In this document: positions 25,195 to 30,593 of the stretch, in pieces
Position numbering within the stretch: the first letter of the stretch is position 1
Layout of the letters: each line of letters starts with the position of its first letter
Source: Aminidesulfovibrio sp040307135
Lineage (GTDB): Bacteria; Desulfobacterota; Desulfovibrionia; Desulfovibrionales; Desulfovibrionaceae
Reading direction: 5' to 3'
DNA: 30,593 nucleotides
Assembly (NCBI GenBank): GCA_040307135.1
Contig: JAWRKD010000092.1
Coordinates: 1-30,593 of the forward strand
Made by a program: the position numbers and the translations under genes
Notes under the pieces: model-generated
Told to the model about the DNA's origin: nothing
Database searches by the model: none
What the model saw: only the letters and a program-made list of their open reading frames with translations

Positions 25195-27258
25195 ATGGCC
25201 CAACCACGCGCAACGCCGGGCTTCGGACCGGCGCTCCCCCGGATCGGCGCGGCCTGCCTGACCGCGCTTCTCGCGCTCGGCCTGGCGGCCCCGATCCTGG
25301 CCGCAGGCCTGCCCGCCCAGATCGGCGGGGTCAATTCCCCCTTTGTCCTGCCGCCGGAAATCCCGGGTCTGTTCATCGTGAGCCTGCTCCTGGGCTTCTT
25401 CGGCGGGACCATGGCCGCCGCCGCCGGGGCCTGCGGCGGCTTCCTGGCCGTGCCCGCGCTCATGGGCCTGGGCCTGCGCGGCGCTCTGGCCGCAGGCAGC
25501 GAGCTCCTGGCCCTCACGGTCTTCGGATTGCTCGGCGGACTGGACCACTTCCGGGCCGCCAAGCTCCACGCCAAACTGGCCCTGTTCCTGGCCCTGGGGT
25601 CGCTGCCGGGCGCGGCCGCGGGCGGCCTGCTGGCCGTGGATCTCTACCTCAACAATCCCAACCAAAGCGACCTGGTCATGGCCCTGGCCCAGGCCGCGCT
25701 GCTGCTTCTGCTGTCCGGCCTGGCCCTGCGCGACCTGGTGCGCCATCTGCGCGGCGCGGACGTGAAAAAGGCCCCGCCCGCGGAGGGGGAGCCGCACCGC
25801 CGCGGCCGGGACGAACGGGACAAGGAGTCCGAGACCACGGTGGAGGTGGAGTCTTCCGGGCCCTCGGGCCTGCTGGCCCTGCTCCGCGACCCGGCCGCCC
25901 CGGCCCATGGCGCGGTTTCGGCCGTGTTCGCCCTGGTCATCGGGCTCTTCTCGGGCTTCTTCCTGGCCCTGGCCGGAGCCACGGGCGGGGCCCTGACCCT
26001 GCCCGTGCTCTCCGGCGTCCTGGGCCTGGCCGCAATCCCGGCTGCGGGCGCGGACCTGCTCCAGACCGGGCTGGCCGCAGGCCTGGCCGCCCTGTTCCAC
26101 TCCCCGGCCGGGCTGCTCCTCTGCACCACGGCCGCGGGCCTGCTCCTGGGCCTGCTCTCGGGCCTGCGTCTGGCCCGGCCCGTGCTCCGCTTCATCAATC
26201 CCACAAACCTCAAGAGCTTTTTCCTGGCCGTGGTCCTGGCCGTGCTCCTGAACCGGCTGTGCACCCTGCCCGCGGTCCTGGCCCGGGCCGGGTTCTTGCA
26301 CCTGAACGCCTCCCTGGACGGGCTGCTGCACAGCGCCGCCGGATTCCTCGTGTTCATGGCCCCCCTGTCCTTCGCCCTCTGGGTGCTCATCGCCCTGTTC
26401 AGCAACCTGGGCGCCCTGCGCCAAAGCGCCGGGACCCGCGGCCTGCAGAAGAAGCCCCTGCTCTTCTCGGCCCTCTGCACCTTCCTGGCCCTGGCCGTGC
26501 TCTGGGCCATGGCCTTCACCCCGGTCCTGGGCGAGGAAAGCCTGCTGGAAACCGCCGACAGCCTGCTCCTGTCCCGGCTCAAGGGCCAGGGGCCGCGTTT
26601 CGGCGATCTCAAGGAACGGCTCGAGGACATGGACGGCGCGGACCTGCGCCTGGCCCTGGTCCTGCCTTCGCCCAGCCAGGCCAACACCGTTGCCGCGCTC
26701 GTCACCCAGTACGGCTACAACGTGGCGCCCGCGGGCAACCGCCTGGAGATCCCCTATCTGGACGCCAGGGCCTTCGCCCGCCAGGCCCTGCTGGACGCCG
26801 AGGCCTTGTACGGCCGCAGCGGCCGGGCCGTGGCCATGGGCGCGGGCCTGCCCGAACGCGACACCCTGTACCTGCTCTGGAGCCTGGCCGGGAGCCTGGG
26901 CGCGGAGCTGGAGCGCACCGGCCAGGTCCAAGCCGCGGCCCTCTTCGCCCGGCTGCGGGCCGAGGTCCTGGAACCGGCCTACAACCTCCAGGCCGTGCGG
27001 CCGCAGCTGGGCCCCATCGGCTGGTTCTGGCTGGCGGCCATGCTGGCCGCGCTCCTGGCCATGGGCCTGCTCTGGCGGGCCGGGGGCAACCTCCTGCTCA
27101 CGGGCCTGGGCGTGGCCTTTTTGCGCGATCCACCGCCCGTGGTCCCGGCGGAGGAAGCCCCGCCCCGGGAGCCCAGGAAACCCGCCCCGGCCAAGCCCAC
27201 GGCCAAGCCCAAGGCGGACCAGGCCAAGCCCAAGGCCCCGCCCAAGAAACCGGTCTGA
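25195..27258 (+). CDS. TauE/SafE-family transporter with a large extra domain
   Basis: 687 residues, far longer than the usual 250-300. Two TauE/SafE-like repeats are seen: about 60-185 (LLLGFFGGTMAAAAGACGGF, ending LVRHL) and about 235-405 (VIGLFSGFFLALAGATGGAL, FLAVVLAVLL), joined by a charged linker (190-222). After the hydrophobic segment at 422-441 comes a soluble, probably periplasmic domain (about 445-605) of unknown type, another membrane helix (608-627) and a Pro/Lys/Ala-rich tail (645-687). The family exports sulfite, sulfonates or related anions, so a role with sulfite or sulfur compounds is plausible in a sulfate reducer. ATG chosen by AAGGAG 7 nt upstream. The DUF362 gene follows after 2 bp. 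Confidence 0.82.
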   Translation: MAQPRATPGFGPALPRIGAACLTALLALGLAAPILAAGLPAQIGGVNSPFVLPPEIPGLFIVSLLLGFFGGTMAAAAGACGGFLAVPALMGLGLRGALAAGSELLALTVFGLLGGLDHFRAAKLHAKLALFLALGSLPGAAAGGLLAVDLYLNNPNQSDLVMALAQAALLLLLSGLALRDLVRHLRGADVKKAPPAEGEPHRRGRDERDKESETTVEVESSGPSGLLALLRDPAAPAHGAVSAVFALVIGLFSGFFLALAGATGGALTLPVLSGVLGLAAIPAAGADLLQTGLAAGLAALFHSPAGLLLCTTAAGLLLGLLSGLRLARPVLRFINPTNLKSFFLAVVLAVLLNRLCTLPAVLARAGFLHLNASLDGLLHSAAGFLVFMAPLSFALWVLIALFSNLGALRQSAGTRGLQKKPLLFSALCTFLALAVLWAMAFTPVLGEESLLETADSLLLSRLKGQGPRFGDLKERLEDMDGADLRLALVLPSPSQANTVAALVTQYGYNVAPAGNRLEIPYLDARAFARQALLDAEALYGRSGRAVAMGAGLPERDTLYLLWSLAGSLGAELERTGQVQAAALFARLRAEVLEPAYNLQAVRPQLGPIGWFWLAAMLAALLAMGLLWRAGGNLLLTGLGVAFLRDPPPVVPAEEAPPREPRKPAPAKPTAKPKADQAKPKAPPKKPV

Positions 27259-27260
27259 GC

Positions 27261-28163
27261 ATGACCCTGGACGTGTTCCTCCTGCGTTCCGGCCCGGAAG
27301 CGCCGGACCCTGCCGCGCGCCGTCTCCTGGCGGCCCTGGACCTGCCCCCCGCCGGGGCGCGGGTCCTGGTCAAACCCAACCTGGTGGCCCCGCGCAACGC
27401 GGCCCTGTCCTGCACAGAGCCGGACCTGGCGCGGGCCGTGTGCGCCGCGCTCCTGGACCTGGGCCTGCGCGTGACCGTGGCCGATTCCCCGGCCTTCGGC
27501 AGCGCCGCCCGGGTGGCCCGGGCCGCGGGCCTGGACCGGACGCTCAAGCCCCTGGGCCTGGTCGTGCGCTCCCTGAAGCGGCCCGCGCCTCTGGCCCTCT
27601 CCTTCGGCGGCCGCATCGGCCTGTCCCGCGACGCCCTGGAGCACGACCTGATCCTGAACCTGCCCCGGCTCAAGGCCCACGGCCAGATGCGCATCACGGC
27701 CGCGGTGAAGAACCTCTTCGGCTGCGTCACGGGCTGCCGCAAGGCCCTGGCCCACGCGGTCATCGGCGACGCGCCCGGCCTCTTTCCCCGGCTCATCGTG
27801 GAGGTCATGGCCGCCCTGCCGCCCGTGCGCACCCTGCTGGACGGCCGCCTGGCCATGCACCGCACCGGCCCCATCCAGGGCGATCCCTTCGCCCTGGGGC
27901 TGCTGGCCGCCTCGTCCGACCCCGTGGCCCTGGACACCGCCGTCTATGCGCTCTTGGGCCTGAGCCCGGAGCAGGTCCCGCTCTGGGCCGAATGCCGCCG
28001 CCGGGGCCTGCCCGGCGCGGACCCGGCGAACCTGCGCTATCCCCTGGACCAGCCACGGGCCTTCGATCCTGCGGGCTTCCTCCTGCCCGAGCCCCTGGAG
28101 CCCATCGTGTTCAAGCCCCTGCGTCTGCTGCGCGGACGCCTGAAGAGCCTCCTCGGACGCTGA
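27261..28163 (+). CDS. DUF362 family protein
   Basis: 300 residues with the DUF362 pattern: VLVKPNLVAPRN (KPN at 38-40), VTVADSPAFG, LPRLKAHGQMRITAAVKNLFGCVTG and SSDPVALDTAVYALLGL. The family's biochemical role is unclear; some members have a ferredoxin domain fused, but this one has none and ends soon after the core. It starts 2 bp after the stop of the TauE/SafE gene and is likely translationally coupled, so the two may work together. No signal peptide. Confidence 0.8.
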   Translation: MTLDVFLLRSGPEAPDPAARRLLAALDLPPAGARVLVKPNLVAPRNAALSCTEPDLARAVCAALLDLGLRVTVADSPAFGSAARVARAAGLDRTLKPLGLVVRSLKRPAPLALSFGGRIGLSRDALEHDLILNLPRLKAHGQMRITAAVKNLFGCVTGCRKALAHAVIGDAPGLFPRLIVEVMAALPPVRTLLDGRLAMHRTGPIQGDPFALGLLAASSDPVALDTAVYALLGLSPEQVPLWAECRRRGLPGADPANLRYPLDQPRAFDPAGFLLPEPLEPIVFKPLRLLRGRLKSLLGR

Positions 28164-28170
28164 TTGCTCC

Positions 28171-28199
28171 TTGCCACGGCCCGGCCCGGGAGCTATTGC
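28171..28199 (+). promoter_or_regulatory. Putative promoter of hypF
   Basis: TTGCCA (28171-28176, five of six), 17 bp, TATTGC (28194-28199). The ATG at 28210 is 10 nt further on; start of transcription would be within a few nucleotides of it. Confidence 0.35.
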
Positions 28200-28209
28200 T
28201 GGGCCTGCC

Positions 28210-30540
28210 ATGAGCATCCTCCGCCAGCGTCTCACCGTGAGCGGCCAGGTCCAGGGCGTGGGCTTCCGGCCCTTCGTCTTCCGCCTGGCCGCGGCCCATG
28301 CCCTCAGCGGGCTCGTGCGCAACACGCCCCAGGGGGTGGCCGTGGAGGTGCAGGGAACCTGGGAGGCCCTGGAGGCCTTTGTCCTGGACCTGCGCGAAAA
28401 GCTGCCGCCCCTGGCCCGCATCGTGACCCTCACGGCCGAGGACCTGCCGCCCGTTCCGGACGAGACGGGCTTCAGCATCGCGGAGAGCGCCCCGGGCCGG
28501 GGCCACAACGTGCTCATCAGCCCGGACGCGGCCACCTGCCCGGACTGCCTGGCGGAGATGAACGACCCGGCCGACCGGCGCTTCGAATACCCCTTCACCA
28601 ACTGCACCAACTGCGGCCCGCGCTGGACCATCACCCGCGCCATCCCCTACGACCGGCCCGTGACCTCCATGGCCTGCTTTCCCATGTGCCCGGAGTGCGA
28701 GCGCGAGTACCACGACCCGGCGGACCGCCGCTTCCACGCCCAGCCCAACGCCTGCCCGGTCTGCGGGCCCAAGGTCTGGCTGACGGACCGGGACGGCGCG
28801 CCCCTGGCCGAGGGTCCCGAGGCCCTGGGCCTGCTGGCCCGGGAGCTGGCCGCCGGGAAAATCGCGGCCATCAAGGGCCTGGGCGGGTTCCATCTCTCCT
28901 GCGACGCCGCCGACGCCCGGGCCACGGCCGAGCTGCGCCGCCGAAAGCAGCGCCCGGCCAAGCCCCTCGCGGTCATGGTCCCGGACCTGGACGCGGCGCG
29001 CCGCCTGGCCCTGGTCTCCCCGGCCGAGGAGGGAATCCTTGCGGGCGTGGAGCGGCCCATCGTGCTCCTGGCCAAGGCCCCGGGCGCGGCGCTCTCGCCG
29101 GACGTGGCCCCGGACACGGATTTCGTGGGCCTCATGCTGCCCTACACGCCCCTGCACCACGTGCTCCTGCGCCGCTGCGCCGAGGCCTTCGGCCCGGACC
29201 GCGCCACGGCCCTGGTCATGACCTCGGGCAACCGCTCCTCCGAGCCCATCTGCCTGGGCAACCGCGAGGCCCTGCGCCGCCTGGGCCACATCGCGGACGT
29301 CTTCCTGCTCCACAACCGCGACATTCTGGTGCGCACCGACGACTCGGTGCTGCGCGTGCATCCGGACACGGGCCTGCCGCTCTTCCTGCGCCGCGCCCGC
29401 GGCTTCACGCCCGCGCCCGTGTTCCTGGCCCAGGACGGCCCCACGGCCCTGGGCCTGGGTCCGGAACTCAAGTGCAGCCTGTGCCTGACCAAGGGTCCGG
29501 CGGCCTTCGTGAGCCAGCACATCGGCGACATGGAGAACCTGGAGACCATGGACTTCCACCGCGAGGTCCTGGCCCACCTGGAGGACGTGCTCCAGGTGCG
29601 GCCCGAAATCGTCGTCCACGACCTGCACCCCGACTACATGACCACGCCCCTGGCCGCGGAGCTGGCCGCGCAGCGCGGCCTGCCGCGCACCGCGCTCCAG
29701 CACCACTTCGCCCACATCCACGCCGCGCTGGCCGAGAACCGCCACCAGGAACCCGCCCTGGGCCTGGCCCTGGACGGCACGGGCTACGGCCTGGACGGCA
29801 CCATCTGGGGCGGGGAGTGCCTGTTCGTGGACCCGCTGGAGCTGGACCACCAGCGCCTGGCCCATTTCACGCCCTTCCGCCTGCCCGGCGGCGAGGCCGC
29901 GGTGCGTGAGCCCTGGCGCATCGCCCAGTCCCTGCTCTGGGACCTGGGCCTGCGCGAGCCCGAGGCATGGTGGCCCTGGCGGCGGGACCGCGCCCAGGCC
30001 AGCGACTTCCTGCCCCAGGTTCTGGAACGCGGCCTGAACAGCCCCGTGACCACGAGCTGCGGGCGGCTCTTCGACGGGGTCTCGGCCCTGCTGGGCCTGT
30101 GCCCGGTCATCAGCTACGAGGGCCAGGCCGCCATTCTCCTGGAAAAGGCCCAGGACATGGCCGAGACCCGGGCCTATCCCTGCCCGCTCCGGACCGGCGG
30201 CGACCCGGCCGTGCTGGACACCCTGGCCCTGTTCCGCCACGCCCTCGACGACCTGCGCCAGGGCGCGCCCGCGGGCGTCATCGCCCGCCGTTTCCACCTG
30301 GGCCTGGTCCAGGGCTTGGCCGACCTGGCCGCGGCCTTCGGCCACGTCCTGGGCATCGCCCACGTGGCCCTGTCCGGCGGGGTCATGCAGAACCTGACCC
30401 TGGCCCGGGAACTGCCGCAGGCCCTGGCCGGGCGCGGTCTGGTCCCCCTGGTCCACACCCAGGTTCCGCCCAACGACGGCTGCATCTCCCTGGGCCAGGC
30501 CGTGTACGGCCAGAGGCTGCTGGAACTCGGAAAAATATAA
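28210..30540 (+). CDS. hypF: Carbamoyltransferase HypF, [NiFe]-hydrogenase maturation
   Basis: 776 residues, full length. Acylphosphatase domain (about 1-90) with VQGVGFRPFVFR (14-25), two zinc-finger pairs C110/C113 with C132/C135 and C160/C163 with C182/C185, a YrdC-like domain (about 200-380; KPLAVMVPDLDAA), then the carbamoyltransferase domain with HDLHPDYMTT, QHHFAHIHAALAENRH, LDGTGYGLDGTIWGGE, SCGRLFDGVSALLGLC and ALSGGVMQN. It converts carbamoyl phosphate to carbamoyl-AMP and passes the carbamoyl group to HypE for the cyanide ligands. Start at 28210 fits the family N-terminus. No other hyp gene is in the window; they may lie elsewhere. All key Cys are present. Confidence 0.97.
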   Translation: MSILRQRLTVSGQVQGVGFRPFVFRLAAAHALSGLVRNTPQGVAVEVQGTWEALEAFVLDLREKLPPLARIVTLTAEDLPPVPDETGFSIAESAPGRGHNVLISPDAATCPDCLAEMNDPADRRFEYPFTNCTNCGPRWTITRAIPYDRPVTSMACFPMCPECEREYHDPADRRFHAQPNACPVCGPKVWLTDRDGAPLAEGPEALGLLARELAAGKIAAIKGLGGFHLSCDAADARATAELRRRKQRPAKPLAVMVPDLDAARRLALVSPAEEGILAGVERPIVLLAKAPGAALSPDVAPDTDFVGLMLPYTPLHHVLLRRCAEAFGPDRATALVMTSGNRSSEPICLGNREALRRLGHIADVFLLHNRDILVRTDDSVLRVHPDTGLPLFLRRARGFTPAPVFLAQDGPTALGLGPELKCSLCLTKGPAAFVSQHIGDMENLETMDFHREVLAHLEDVLQVRPEIVVHDLHPDYMTTPLAAELAAQRGLPRTALQHHFAHIHAALAENRHQEPALGLALDGTGYGLDGTIWGGECLFVDPLELDHQRLAHFTPFRLPGGEAAVREPWRIAQSLLWDLGLREPEAWWPWRRDRAQASDFLPQVLERGLNSPVTTSCGRLFDGVSALLGLCPVISYEGQAAILLEKAQDMAETRAYPCPLRTGGDPAVLDTLALFRHALDDLRQGAPAGVIARRFHLGLVQGLADLAAAFGHVLGIAHVALSGGVMQNLTLARELPQALAGRGLVPLVHTQVPPNDGCISLGQAVYGQRLLELGKI

Positions 30541-30541
30541 T

Positions 30542-30585
30542 CGGGGCTGCCGCCCCGGACCCCGCCCGGGGGCCAGCGGCCCCCG
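30542..30585 (+). terminator. Tandem GC-rich hairpins after hypF
   Basis: CGGGGC / GCCCCG (30542-30547 and 30552-30557), then CGGGGGCC / GGCCCCCG (30567-30574 and 30578-30585) with a 3-nt loop. No T-run. May stabilise the 3' end or be part of a genome-wide repeat; the window ends 8 bp later. Confidence 0.45.
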
Positions 30586-30593
30586 AACCCGGC

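Noticed and set aside
24141..27260. Part of a very long plus-strand frame (1340 codons from 24141) reaching into the DUF362 gene
   Set aside because: Only its last 300 codons, from 27261, look like a protein family; the rest is out of frame with the TauE/SafE gene or antisense to modF.
28111..30456. 781-codon minus-strand frame opposite hypF
   Set aside because: HypF motifs on the plus strand are complete over the same span; the antisense translation has no motifs.

Overview
The window is a dense, GC-rich bacterial chromosomal segment with 27 protein genes and short gaps. I see no rRNA, tRNA, CRISPR array or mobile element. The gene set suggests a Desulfovibrio-type sulfate reducer (Desulfovibrionales). 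It has a Ccm cytochrome c system whose CcmE carries the CxxxY motif known from Desulfovibrio, an indolepyruvate:ferredoxin oxidoreductase, HypF for [NiFe]-hydrogenase maturation, a TauE/SafE-type anion exporter, a GAF/AAA+ sigma-54 activator, an HD-GYP phosphodiesterase and lipid A genes. This assignment comes from gene content and is an inference.

Layout. 1-2187 (minus strand): a CNNM/CBS membrane protein, ccmE and the start of ccmF, which is cut by the window edge. 2310-5284: a heptosyltransferase-like gene converging on proA-nadD (minus). 5492-10197 (plus): a membrane-anchored TPR protein, iorA, iorB and a NifA-type activator, ended by a bidirectional terminator shared with the next gene. 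10248-12542 (minus): a cysteine synthase fused to a degenerate cysteinyl-tRNA synthetase. 12668-17438 (plus): a Maf/MptE-like protein behind a near-consensus sigma-54 promoter, then a PAP2 phosphatase overlapping an ArnT-type glycosyltransferase, then a BON-domain lipoprotein. 17504-20037: a Gfo/Idh/MocA dehydrogenase divergent from lpxB, and a small unknown gene coupled to lpxB. 20089-21446 (minus): a TrpF-like protein lacking the catalytic Cys, infA and a cold-shock protein. 21516-30540: GAF-HD-GYP, cysQ, a ModF-type double ABC ATPase (minus), a large TauE/SafE protein, a DUF362 protein and hypF.

Themes. Envelope and lipid A functions recur (GT9, PAP2/ArnT, Gfo-lpxB, BON). Sulfur functions also recur (cysteine synthase fusion, CysQ, TauE/SafE). 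The most unusual gene is the CysK-pseudoCysRS fusion: its synthase half looks intact, while the HIGH and KMSKS motifs and most zinc ligands of its tRNA-synthetase half are gone. Reading the intergenic gaps, I found a repeated promoter-like pattern (TTGC-type -35, 17 bp, TA-rich -10). At lpxB, pap2, modF and hypF it lies so close to the start codon that the mRNAs would be leaderless or nearly so. All alignments to families were made by eye from memory; none was computed.
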